Assembly: GCF_026212465.1 (NCBI RefSeq)
Contig: NC_080049.1
Location: forward strand, 1,867,460 to 1,931,459
Length of the DNA: 64,000 bases
Source of the DNA: Amaranthus tricolor
Taxonomy: Eukaryota; Streptophyta; Magnoliopsida; Caryophyllales; Amaranthaceae
Reading direction: 5' to 3'
Numbering within the stretch: position 1 is the stretch's first letter; each line of letters starts with the position of its first letter. The position numbers were made by a program, and so were the translations under genes. Below the pieces are notes generated by a model. That model saw nothing but the letters and a program-made list of their open reading frames with translations. It was not told the DNA's origin and ran no database searches. Positions 35,681-46,889 of this stretch are shown in pieces.

Positions 35681-38600
35681 ATGTCTGTTGAGGCTTGTAT
35701 AAACCCAAAAATGGTTGCCGAGGATAGTGATGATGATGACACACCCTTGATTTTTAGTAGAAGAAAGCCAACTCAATTAAGCTCGGTATTGAAGAATTCA
35801 TCACCGTCTGTGAGACATGAAAAGCAGCCATTGAAGCCAAGTTCAGATATTAGAAACAATAATGATCGAACTTCTAGTGCATTGAAGGGGAAGACGGCTT
35901 CTTTGTCGAAGCCGTCATCTTCTAAACCCAATCTTGGAGCTCAAAAATCCCCACCCCCATCGTCGAAGCCCTTAAAGCCTTTACCTTCATCGACTAGACC
36001 TTCTCCGTCTCCACCAACATCAGCTAGACCTTCTCCATCTCCGCCTTCTTCAGCTAGAGCTGCTCCTTCTCAGCCGCCTTTGTCAAGTAGACCTTCTCCA
36101 TCTCCGCCTCCTTCATCGAGACCTTCTCCATCTCCGCCTCCTTCATCGAGACCTTCTCCATCTCCGCCTCCTTCGACAAGTAGACCTTCTCCATCTGTTC
36201 CACAATCCAGAGCCCCACCTGTTAAGTCCCCTTCCACCAATGGAGCTTCTTTGGGAAATCACCAGTCAAGAAAGGATAATCATGCCAAAGAGCAGAAGCG
36301 TGCACCCATTGCAGTTAAAGAGGAAAAGGTCGTTAAGCATACTAGTGATGAGTCTGATGATTCCGATGATAAGCTACTTAGTGCAAGGTGTTCTGTTGGG
36401 TTACAGAAGGGAAATGCGGAAATTAAGCCCACTAAAAGTGATTATGTGGATTCTGATGATGAAAAGCCACTTAGTTCGAGGATGGATAAGGGAAGGGCTG
36501 TTGCTGGAGCATCTCAAACTCAGAAATCAAAGACGGGGAGTGTGAAATCACCAGATGATTCGGATGATGACAAGCCATTGTCGTCTAACATGAGGAAAAA
36601 CAACAGCGGGACACATTGCAAGTATGATGATTCAAATGAACATAAGCCTTTGGTTTCTAGGCTACAATAAAATGGATCGATCAAGAGGGAAAACCAAAGT
36701 AAGGTACCCAGTAATTCAATTAAAAGGCCTTCAGAGGCCTCTGTTGGTCAACCTTCTATGAAAAAAGCAAAACTTACTGCTTCATCCACCTCCGGTAATG
36801 TTAGGCAAATACCATTGAAATCCGATGTCAAAGATGATGATGACCACGTTCCAATAGGTCAGCGTATGAATAAAGCTGGATCAACCAGTAAATCAGTGCC
36901 TGTGAAAAAGGCTGCTAAATTTGATTCTTCGAAGTTGAAAGTAAACAAGAATTCAAAAAAAATAATGAAGCAATCAAAATACTCAAAGTCTTCAAAAGAG
37001 TTACCTAGTTCAGGTGATGGGCAGAAATGGACAACCTTAGTTCATCATGGTGTTATATTTCCTCCTCCATATAAGCCTCATGGGGTTAAGATGCTGTATG
37101 ATGGTAAACCGGTTGACCTCACACCCGAGCAAGAGGAGGTTTGCCCTGTTCCCTTTTTTATTTTCAGCTAATTTAACTCTAAGCTGTGTCTTTTTTTGCT
37201 TAAAAGCTTTTATCTTGCTAGCCACTTATTTTATACTACACTTCACTTTTCCGCTTTGTAGGTTGCGACTATGTATGCAGTGATGCTTGAGACTGATTAT
37301 GTAAAGAAGAAAAAATTTAATGAAAACTTTTTTGGTGACTGGAAGAAAATTCTTGGGAAGAACCATGTAATTCAGGATTTTAGCAAATGTGATTTTCAGC
37401 CCATATACGAATGGCATCTGGGGGAGAAGGAGAAAATGAAGCAAATGAGTACTGATGTAAGCATACCCCATTATAGAATATTGGCATCTTTAGGGATATA
37501 CATCCTTGTTTTCTTTTGCCCAATTATGGTGACTGTTGCATATTTTCATAACAGCTGCTCAAAGTTTAATGTATTGCTTTTGTAGCTGCTATGTTGATTA
37601 ATGGCACATGATATGAAATTATTGAATTTTTTTTGGTATCCCTAAGGATTTGGTACCATTGGTAACTAGTGAATCCTTCTTTTACTGTTCAGAGACTTCC
37701 TTTGACTATATTTTCTTTCCCGGTCCCCTTGCAAGTTCTGATTTACATTGAACCTCTGTTTGTGACCTACATTCCAGAGGCTAACGCGCTCAAGCCAACT
37801 AGCAAGCACTAAGTCAACCCTGTCGCTATCGGGCCCAAGAGGCGAAGTCAATACATTCGAGAGGACAACTCTTGGGTCTAGAGATTAAGATTACTGAAGT
37901 ACTCTATTTATTTATTTATTTTTTGATGAGGAACTACTCTTTTTAATGGGGTGTCATAAATCTGTGAGTCTCCATCGTTTGATAAGGAACTACTATATTT
38001 TCGATGATGTTCATCGATCCTACAGCTTTTACCCTCTACTGTGTACAATAACTATTTTAGCTGATATATCCAGTCAAGTGGCACTGATTACAATATTTGC
38101 GTTTTGTAGAGTTGGCCATTTTTCTTGATGGTTTTGGTTAAGTGCGAAATTGACTGCTATGTTGAATTCTTTGGTCATTCTTATTGCAGGAGAAAAAGGC
38201 AATAAAAGAAGAGAAATTGAAACTAGAAGAGAAGTATATGTGGGCTATTCTTGATGGCGCCAAAGAAAAGGTTCTCTTTCCTCTTATGGTTTATGTGATT
38301 GTGTCCATATTTATTCGTGTGTTTATAAAGAAAAGGTTTTTGTGTTTTTGTTTTTCAATACTAAAAAATCCACCGTTATTGTTTTTTCGTATATTTTTGG
38401 GATCTCTGTTTGGTAACAAGATTCATGTAGTAATGTAGTCTTATACATGAAGCAGTTTGTTGTTAATCAAGTCCATAAAAACATTAATACCAAATATCTT
38501 CAATGTCTGATGCTACTGATTTAAGGCTAACAATAGGATATTGGAAGATAATTGAGTAATATTTTTACTCTATATATTTTACTTTGTTTTTGGTATTCAT

Positions 38601-39345
38601 CTCTTTTTCTTTACTGCCCACAAACTTGCTTCACTCAAATATCTTCTATGTCATTGCAGGTTGGCAACTTTAGAGTTGAACCCCCTGGTTTATTTAGGGG
38701 CCGTGGCGAGCACCCAAAGGTCAGTTTCCACTTTTTATTTTAGAATTCATGGACTAACTTCGCTAATGCTTCTAAGTCATAGTTTTGATTGTCACGGTGT
38801 AGATGGGAAAACTTAAAAAGCGTATTTATCCAAGTGACATTACAATAAATATAGGAAAGGATGCTCCAATTCCAGAATGTCCTATCCCTGGTCAGAGGTA
38901 GGGATTTAGTTTTTTTATCTATTTGTCACAAAATAAAAGAATGCTTTACTTCCATGTTGTTTCAGAAAATCAACTTAACCTTTCAAAATAGTTTCTTGAT
39001 TCAAGATGTGTCATGTTTGTTGCTAGATGGAAAGAAATAAGGCATGACAACACTGTGACATGGTTAGCTTATTGGAACGATCCCATAAACCCGAAAATGT
39101 TCAAGTATGTATTTTTGGCGGCTAGCAGTTCACTGAAAGGGCAAAGTGACAAGGAGAAATATGAGAAAGCAAGGAAGTTAAAGGTTGTTTTACAGGGATT
39201 TTACTTTCTTGTTCATAGCTGTCTTGTGTTATATTGTTTTAATGCTTGATTTTGTTGATTGCAGGACTACATTCAAGGTATTAGATCAGCTTACACGAAG
39301 GATTTTACGAGCAAAGACATGACCAAAAAACTGAGCCATCATTAG
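35681..39345 (+). pseudogene. TOP1: DNA topoisomerase I (type IB), 5' part only, broken
   Basis: TOP1 relaxes supercoiled nuclear DNA by transient nicking. Exons by frame and GT-AG: 35681-37138, 37262-37456, 38190-38270, 38660-38719, 38803-38897, 39027-39183, 39265-39345. A likely 5'-UTR intron runs from about 35260 to 35674. The N-terminus has acidic and Pro/Ser-rich low complexity, with 30-bp repeats encoding SRPSPSPPP (about 36080-36190). The DNA-binding core follows in family order: [75 protein letters not shown]. The gene then stops at DMTKKLSHH. The catalytic Arg/Lys/Arg/His set and C-terminal Tyr are absent. An in-frame TAA at 36668-36670 (probably from CAA) also interrupts exon 1. It is a non-functional 709-codon fragment. 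Confidence 0.9.
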
Positions 39346-40397
39346 AACAGCCAGGAACACTTGTTGCTACTAAAATGCATGCGGGTGACAAAAGATCGAG
39401 TGTCTCTGCCATAAACAAATCGTTGTCAACATCATCCAAGAAGGCAAAGCTCACTGTTCCTACCAGCGCAGAAGAATTATCTAAAGAAATGAGCGTCGGT
39501 TTTGGGCTGGACAAACTCTGGTATGAATCCATCTTCTTTCCTCAATTACACGCGATTTTACAAAATCAATTCTGGGAATCATTAATGGCAGAATATTGTT
39601 GCAATCCTATTTACCCTGAATTGATGCGTGAGTTCATTACAAATTTTTCTATAGATAATGATGTTTGTTCCAGTAATGTTAAGGAGGTCAAAATTGAATT
39701 CAACAGTCTGATGTTGGGAGAATGGTTAGGGGTGCCAGTCACTGGGTTTGATGTGTATTATGTTGGATCAAAAATAGTGTTTTCGGGCATTGATGAGAAA
39801 ACTGTATGGAAATTTTTGGGCATAAGTGAAAAAAAAGGAAAGGTTAGCCTTAACATATTGTGTCCTATGCATAAGTTGTTATATAACATAGCACGTAGAT
39901 TCATTTTACCGCGTAATTCCAAACGTAGTGAAGTTAGTCTACGAGATGCTACTTTGATTTATTGTATGGCTAATAACATTAAAATAAATTTTCCTTCGTT
40001 GATGATTTCTCACTTAAGTGATTGTATTTCTAAGAGATGTATGGTAGGATATGGAGGATTGTTGTCCTGGATTTTTGCAAAATTTAGTGTTCCCCTTTTA
40101 GGTCTAAACTTCCCAATGGATCCCAACAATAAGATAGGTGCTAAATGTGTGAATAACTTGCATATGGGATCCTTAAGAATATTGCCGAACAAATTAATGT
40201 CCTTTCTGATAACAAGGAGGAAACAAATAAACAATATCTATCATAAAGATTATGTCATATTGGGGTCCACCTTCTCTTCTTTTTTCTTTACATTAGTTGC
40301 GGTTTGCCTGATAGAGAAAGTAGCTAAAAGTGGACCGGCCTACTTTTGTGATGATTGGTATTCATGTTATACTCAACTATATTTCGAAGGTTTCTGA
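39346..40397 (+). CDS. Transposase_32-type plant transposon protein, about 340 aa
   Basis: One open frame; first ATG at 39375 (340 aa), but the frame is open further upstream into the TOP1 exon on another phase. Residues 1-40 are basic and low complexity. The rest follows the pattern of the plant 'putative plant transposon protein' domain: a YPELMREFITNF block, then VGSKIVF with a following leucine-rich helix (WKFLGI), then NIARRFILPRN, LIYCMANNIKINFPSLMISH and GGLLSWIFAKFSVPL. The biochemical role of this family is not established. The C-terminus WYSCYTQLYFEGF recurs in a relic at 45860-45900. It is uninterrupted, unlike most repeats here. It begins 13 bp after the TOP1 break, so it or its carrier caused the truncation. 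Confidence 0.72.
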
Positions 40398-41122
40398 TCA
40401 ATACTTACACCTGTTTCGATCTTCCAACGTTTGTTTTTTATACTAATTTAATTCTTAATATTTTTAATATTTTTATTCCTCTTATTTAAATTTTTAGCAA
40501 CATCACTCTTCATCTTTTAATATCATCCAGCTCTAACGTCCCTTGCTTTTTAGACACTATTTATTTTTTACTCTTAATTTGTATTTTAGTATTAATCTAC
40601 AAGTTAAAACATAGTCATGTGAGATCTTGTTTGATTCGTTTCTATGTAAAAATTATTTATATCAACTTTCCATAATTTTTAATACTGCACAATTAGAGAT
40701 AATAAGGATTGAATAAACATAAACTAACTTTAGTTTAACAAATATAGCTTCAGTTCTAATGTAAGTAAATTTGTTTACTTGCTGAATGGATCCGACCATA
40801 TAGATTATAGGTGTCATTAATTTTAAGCTAATACCTGAGTCAATATACTTACTGAATTATACTACTATTTTAAGCTAAAAGTAAGACAATTTTGTCTCAT
40901 ATATGTAAAAGGAATATTAAATATAACCAAAAAATCTAGGATGAAAAATTAAATGATTGTTTATGGAATAACAAATAAAATTGCTTAAATTACATAATGA
41001 AATATCATTTAGAAGAACAGAGAAAGTATTGTGCGACAACGGAAGCAAAGATAAAAAAACAATAACGAAAAACAATAAAAATTCAAACACACAATAAAGA
41101 AAATCACATCGTAAAATTAACG
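40398..41122. repeat. 3' flank shared with 21040-21360 and 46720-46860
   Basis: Non-coding. 40500-40820 matches 21045-21360 closely, and 40830-41130 matches 43500-43620 plus 43900-44010. This shows a multi-part duplicated segment. 41040-41122 ends in a plant LTR U5-like run (CAAACACACAATAAAGAAAATCACATC) read on the opposite strand. Confidence 0.7.
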
Positions 41123-41130
41123 TGGTTTAC

Positions 41131-42724
41131 CGGTGGCGGACCCAGGAATTTCAAACTGGGGGTACAAAATACGAACGTCATGTCGTTCGGATATCGAATA
41201 AATTTTTTTTAAAAAATAAAAAAAATTACAACACATAATAGAATCAATAGTTAAAGTCTTACAATCCAAAATAACAATAAAAGTCTTACAATACTTAAAA
41301 GTCTTACTTCAAAATTACAAATCAAGTATTCAACTAATCAACTATATATTTAAGTAATCAAGTAATAATCAAATTAAGTATCTAAATTTAACCAACAAAC
41401 AATGAAACAAATCAGTAAATCAACAAATTATAATTAGGGATTTAGGGAATTAGGGTTCATAATCATAAATGAAGAATTGATATCAATGGCAACATTTTAA
41501 ATCTACTCCCACAACAGTTTGACTAATTGCTTACAAAGTTCATTTACACTTTCTATTCAAAGCATAAGTAAGACAATTGCAAAAATCTCTAAAAAACCAG
41601 AAAGTATAATCATCTTTTCCTTAAAAAAAAAAACTTCCAAAACCCCAAAAGAAAGGCAATTAACTATCAATATCTACACTAATGTGGGTCACTTCGGCCC
41701 CAATCTCCCACAAAATTTACATTTAATTGAGCCAAATCAACCTAAAGCAAAATAAACAAGTATATTCTGATTGATTTGTTTCAAATTATTCCCAAAATGC
41801 GCTCAAAAATCAGCAATCAACAGCATAGAAAACCAAACCAAAAACAGATCTAGCACTTAAGATCAAAAAACAAGTAGAAAATATACAAAATTCAGCAACT
41901 TCACCTCAAATATTTCAAATTCTGGCTAAAATGCGCAACAATTAGAAATGGATTTTCTTCAAATAAAATCAACTTTAAACCTTCTAAATCTTAACAATGT
42001 GGTTTGAATCATAGCAAAACAAGATCAAAAACTGAAACAAACAAAATGGGTAAATGGGGTTATGATTGATAATCAACAGATAAATCCCAAAAAGTCAAGA
42101 ACTTGATGGAGAACAGCCGCCTCCCGCCTTAGCTTTCTTCTTCAACCTCAAGCACCTCCACCTCCACAGCGTTCTTATTAATGGCAGCTTCACCCTCACC
42201 CAAGTTCTAAAACTGAAAAAAAAATTCCCTAATTTCCCAAAATTTAGCCTGCTCTGATTTTAACTCGAAGCAAATCGTATTTTAGGGTTTACGTTTGATG
42301 ATTTTGAACAGATGAAGAGGTGTAAAGAGAGAAAACACACCTGAAAAATTAGGGTTGATTTTAACTCGAGGTGTAAGGAGATCGAGCTTCTCTTTCTTTC
42401 TTTTCTGTTCCTTCTCTTTCCCGATTAAACGATTAAACGTACGGCGGTGGCTTGAAGCAGGGTGCAGGGAGGAGGCTTGAAGCCGGAGGTAGGACGTCGA
42501 CGTGGGGAGGGCGGAGGCGAGGCAAGCAGGCATGAGGCTTGAAGCGGGGAGGAGGCGATTTCCTTTCGCGTGAGGCTTGGCTTTCTGAATTCTCAAGGAA
42601 GCCTTCTCTCTCTTTCTCCAATTACCCGTGTTTTTGGTTTTCAAAATTTTTTTTTTTTTCTTTTTTATTTTTCAAAGTGGGGGTACAGCTGTACCCCCTT
42701 GTCACTTCATTAGGTCCGCCACTG
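41131..42724. mobile_element. non-autonomous hAT-like element, 1594 bp
   Basis: The left end CGGTGGCGGACCCAG and the complement of the right end (CAGTGGCGGACCTAA) are TIRs. TGGTTTAC flanks both sides (41123-41130 and 42725-42732), a perfect 8-bp TSD. An uninserted relative, CGTGGTTCACTATGAACGTG, lies at 44013-44032. Inside, GGGGGTACA near both ends forms further inverted pairing. A minus-strand frame at 42282-42644 has no recognisable domain. The element sits at the 3' end of peptide-gene copy B. Confidence 0.87.
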
Positions 42725-43143
42725 TGGTTTACTATTAACGTGATATTTAATTTTTCTAGGAGGGATATAAGTATGAGTATTTGGTCCTGATGAAGGCGAT
42801 CTGGATGACTTCGTCTCCAATGGCAGATGAGCATGCTTAACATTAGCTTCAGTCAGATGACCATGCTATTTCCAAATTGAAGGATGAAACAAGAGCTCAT
42901 GTAAGTTAGCAAAACAATATTGAATGATGAACTACAAATATTAATTATTACTCGCCATTAATTTAATATGACTTTAATAAATTTTATAATATATGTGTAT
43001 ATAAAAATATATAAGAAAATTAAAATATCAAATACCTCTTGATGAAAATAAGCTGCAGGAACAGAGCGAGCTACTGATGTAAGAATGGCAGTGCAAACAA
43101 GAAGAAGCATGACTAAAACAATAACATTGAAGAATTTGGCCAT
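42710..43143 (-). CDS. secreted-peptide gene family copy B, two exons, stop inside a transposon
   Basis: Minus strand. Exon 1 (43143-43036) encodes a signal peptide (MAKFFNVIVLVMLLLVCTAI, then LTSVARSVPAAYFHQE) and ends at a good donor GAG|GTATTT. Exon 2 (42865-42710, acceptor GAAATAG|CAT) continues in phase: HGHLTEANVKHAHLPLETK, then SSRSPSSGPNTHTYIPP. Predicted 87 aa. Because the 3' end was replaced by LTR-like DNA and then a hAT element, the frame runs on through KYHVNSKP into the transposon (QWRT) before stopping. Lys/Arg before the SGPN core would suit peptide processing. In copy E the DNA matching the intron end is coding, so the splice model is inferred; exon 2 would otherwise be out of frame. 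Confidence 0.55.
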
Positions 43144-43449
43144 TACTTTCTTTCTTTATTAAGCAAAGAGAAAAATGATAGAATGATGAGTTTGGTAGTG
43201 CAAACAAAAAGAAAAAACAGAATTTATAGAATCTGAATTTATAGAAAAAACAAAAAGAAAGTCAGCTTGATCCGGCTAACCCCTCGCACATATAAAAACA
43301 AAAAGAAAGTCAACTTTCTTTCTTTACGTTATTTATATTGTTGTTTCGTCTCTTCTCCTCCACCTTCTGTCCTGAGATCCCACACATATAAAAACCCCTC
43401 GCACCTTTGTTTTTGAGTAATTTATATTTAGACTTTTTTAGTTTTTGCA

Positions 43450-43452
<3 letters not shown>

Positions 43453-43504
<52 letters not shown>
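43453..43504. repeat. (AT)n microsatellite, about 50 bp
   Basis: Uninterrupted AT dinucleotides between peptide-gene copy B and the Stowaway element. Confidence 0.95.
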
Positions 43505-43508
<4 letters not shown>

Positions 43509-43623
43509 TTTGTCTCATATATGTAAAAAAAATATTAAATATAACCAAAGAATCTAGGATGAAAAATTAAATGATTGTTTGTGGGAATAACAAATAAAAT
43601 TGCTTAAATTACATAATGAAATA

Positions 43624-43898
43624 CTCCCTCCGATCTTTCAATATAGTCCCATATAGGTTGGGCACGGATATTAAGGGTTGTGTGGGGTCCATTAAAAAGG
43701 GTAAATAGTAAAGGGTAAGTAGTGAAGGATAAGTAGTGAAGGGTAGTTGGGTAAGTAAGGTATATGGGGGTATATTCGTAATTACTTGTGTGAACTAAGG
43801 GTATTTAAGTAAAAAAGGATTGCCAAAAATAGAAATGGGACTAATTCAAAGGTTTTGCCAAATAAGGAAATGGGACTAAATTAAAAGATCGGAGGGAG
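43624..43898. mobile_element. Stowaway (Tc1/mariner) MITE, 275 bp
   Basis: Ends CTCCCTCCGATCTTT and AAAGATCGGAGGGAG are perfect inverted repeats flanked by TA on each side. The interior repeats 'TGGGACTA' words near the ends. The paralogous segment at 40997-41016 reads GAAATATCATTTAG without the element, an internal empty site that proves the TA duplication. Confidence 0.93.
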
Positions 43899-43900
43899 TA

Positions 43901-44751
43901 TCATTTAGAGAAACAGAGGAAGTGCTGTGCGACAGTGAAAGCAAAGATCAAAAAACAATAACGAAAAACAATAAAGTTTCAAACACACAATAAAGAAAAT
44001 CACATTGTGAAATCGTGGTTCACTATGAACGTGATAGTTACATCCACCGGCACCGAAAATAAAATTTTCACTATAAATCGGGATATTACAAGATGAACGA
44101 GAAGCCACAAAATCGGGATATTACAACATTGGCTCTCCAAGGTGATTCATCTTTGACCCATACTTGATTCATCTTGTTCATGATCTTGGACTTGGTTCGA
44201 GTCACAAAATCCCAACAGAAAGTATAAAGGTGAGATATAATTTATATATAAAATAAAAGGTGATATTATATTTATATATAAAATCAAAGGTGATATTATA
44301 TTTTTATCATCCGAAAGGATAAAAGTGAGATTTTAAAATTTGTAATTTTTGTAATTGTTGTGTATCAGAATAATAAAGTTGGTAAATATCTTAAAATGTT
44401 GAAAAAAAAGTTTCCCCTTACTTAAAACCTGTTTAATTATATCATTCTAAAATTTGTACTTGGTCAGTAATAGTCCAAAACCAGGATTAGATTATTATAC
44501 AAATCAGTGTCGTTACCGATCCGATTATTTTTTGTGAAACTTAAAAAAAGTTTTGGTGAAAATGAATGATGAAACAAGACCTCATGTAAGTTAGCAAAAC
44601 AATATTGAATGATGAACTACAAATATTAATTATTACTCGCCATTAATTTAATATGACTTTGGCTCTGAAATCAAAATTGTTTGTGTGGGACCTACCAGGC
44701 AACAATATAGTGCCTAGTAAATCAATATGCACCGTACCATCTATCGCTAAC

Positions 44752-44756
<5 letters not shown>
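43901..44756. other. LTR-like remnant and peptide-family relic G
   Basis: 43915-44220 contains a plant LTR U5-like end on the opposite strand (CACACAATAAAGAAAATCAC, CGTGGTTCAC). 44567-44730 matches the intron region of peptide-gene copy A (AATGATGAAACAAGACCTCATG, GACTTTGGCTCTGAAATC, GTGTGGGACCTACCAGG) without any coding exon. No gene seen. Confidence 0.6.

Positions 44757-44828
<72 letters not shown>
44757..44828. repeat. (AT)n microsatellite, about 72 bp
   Basis: AT dinucleotides directly followed by the GACCCTTAGGG repeat; the same pairing occurs at 26160 with only a short AT run. Confidence 0.95.
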
Positions 44829-44832
<4 letters not shown>

Positions 44833-44833
<1 letters not shown>

Positions 44834-45033
44834 CTGGACCCTTAGGGTCCATATTCGGGTCTGGATCTAAAAAATTAAAAGGGTCCAGGTTCGGGTCTGG
44901 CCAGACCCGCTCCAGACCCGTCCCATGACCATCCCTAGTAATAACTATGAAGTTTCCCTCTATTTTTGTGCCTTTAGTAGGCCTAGTATTTTAGGCAATT
45001 GGAATGGCGTCTTTATTTATTTATGTTCAAAAA
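44833..45033. repeat. GACCCTTAGGG repeat, copy 2
   Basis: Near-identical to 26165-26366, including about 90 bp beyond the putative MITE end at CCATCCCTAGT. Confidence 0.72.
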
Positions 45034-45239
45034 AATATGACTTACAGAGTACCCATGTAAACTTATGATATGAGTTTGAAATTGATTTGGATTTATTGAG
45101 ATCTTATGATTTATGATGAAAAATGAGAATTTGAAATTAGTATAGAGCCATTGAACTTCATTTGAATCATAATATGATTTATCAAATGAAAAGGCATATT
45201 TCAAAATGAATTTACTCAAATAAAAAAAAAGAAAGATTT

Positions 45240-45661
45240 TAATAACTTGTTTGACGGACACCAGTGTGTTTATACTCAGCCTTTTTGCTGATACTATGCT
45301 TTGTATGTTTTTCCAATGGTTTTGTTTTTAGAGTAAACCCCTATGGCACCTCGACGGAGAATGGATATGCGAGCGGAAGTTGACATTGAGTTGGAGTATG
45401 ACTCCCCTTTTGTTTAGATCTTTTTATTGTATTTGAGAGACTATTAGTTTAGATTTAGACTATTTTAAGGATGTAATTTGAACTTTGGACTTATTTCGAT
45501 TTGGTTGTAATTTTTCTATATTTTGGACAGTTAAAACTTCCGTTATATTGCTTTGGTTTGGTTCAAGTATTATACTTGAATATTGGTTTGACCTTTAAGT
45601 AATCCCCTTAATTGTGTTGGCAAAAATAAGTTTCCGCTTGATTAATACTAAATTCTAGTTA
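45240..45661 (+). other. possible Ty3/gypsy-type leader and LTR fragment
   Basis: A short frame MAPRRRMDMRAEVDIELEYD starts at about 45342 and stops soon after. Downstream, 45600-45690 ends AATTCGAGGCGGTTACAA, which resembles the end of some plant gypsy LTRs. There is no RT or integrase. Weak call. Confidence 0.3.
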
Positions 45662-45900
45662 GTGTTTGCCTTCATAATTCGAGGCGGTTACAATACCAAC
45701 CATGTTGATACTATTGAGGATGTTAAAGCATTTGTCAAGAATTTGAAAAAGGTTTTATTTGAAGATCTGAAATCAAACTCCAGTAGGCGAAGGTTATTTC
45801 CATCTATCAATAGGCATGCATGTAATACTATTGCGGTCCACCTATATAGAAAGTGAATGGACTGGTATGCATGTTATACTCAACTCTATTTCGAAGGTGA
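45662..45900 (+). pseudogene. relic of the Transposase_32 family, C-terminal end
   Basis: 'GTTGATACTATTGAGGATGTTAAAGC' matches 20890, and 45857-45895 reads DWYACYTQLYFEG as at the end of the ORF at 39346-40397. A stop at 45854-45856 and the missing N-terminal two thirds make it a fragment. Confidence 0.6.
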
Positions 45901-46889
45901 ATAGTATAACAAAACTGATATAATGTAAATTCGACTATTTTTTAACCTATAAATTAAAAACTAATTACAAATTAAGAGTAATGAATGAATAGTATCATTT
46001 TTACAATATTGCGACTAATTAATTTGGAACGAAAGAAGTATTTATTTAAATAATTATTTATGTTTGATTTTAATTAATCCATTTAATTTTAACTTAACAT
46101 TTTTTTTTCTTATTTTTCACTATACCACACCTTAATTATTTAAATCTCTTTTTATTTTTATTCATTCAACTACTTAACAACAATATTATAATTGTGCTAA
46201 TGGGCGGAGCTATGCATCCATCAATCAAAATATAGTATGTAAGAAATATTTGGTTTACGAATATTTAACTATACATCATTTAAATCACAATATAACATGT
46301 TGATTTCGCTTTCAACATAAAATGTTTCTTAATTATTATGAATGTCTAGCAATTTTGATTTCCTTTAACTCAAAAATTATTTTGTAATGTTGATCATATG
46401 ATAAATTTCCTCCCCTTCACCTGAAGTCCATACTTAGCATCTAAATATATAGAAGTATTATTTGAAGCATATTACTTTATTAGAGTTTTTTAATTGTAAA
46501 CTATGAATTAAATCTATATGTTTTGTTTATATTTTAAAATTGTTTCATAAAAAAATTCTATGGTGATGAGAATATTTGATGTATTGTAGGAAAATACAAT
46601 TGAGGATTATAGGAAATTATAAAACTAGTTTATATATACATGTAAAGTGCTTAAATACATATTTTACAAATATTTAATACAAATATTTTACAAATATTTG
46701 ACATATTTTACAAATGGATCCCAGTTCAAACTTAATAAGAATGGATCCTGAGTCAATATACTTACTGAATTATAATACTATCTGGATCATAAACATGCAA
46801 ACAATGAATGATTGAGGAGCAATCAAAACAAATTTATTATCTTCAAACTTTAGATACCTCACACAGATAGTAAACCGTAACATAAAAAT
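45901..46889. other. AT-rich intergenic DNA
   Basis: No gene seen. ATATTTTACAAATATTTGACATATTTTACAAAT near 46682 is a short internal repeat. 46740-46889 matches 21370-21530, the 3' flank of the peptide genes (CATGCAAACAATGAATGATTGAGGAG). Confidence 0.5.

Noticed and set aside
37660..37870. GC-balanced stretch in TOP1 intron 2 as a possible SINE
   Set aside because: No A/B boxes, poly-A tail or target duplication could be made out.
42282..42644. Minus-strand frame of 120 codons inside the hAT-like element
   Set aside because: No recognisable domain; composition follows the CCTCC-rich element interior, and the overlapping frames are equally open.
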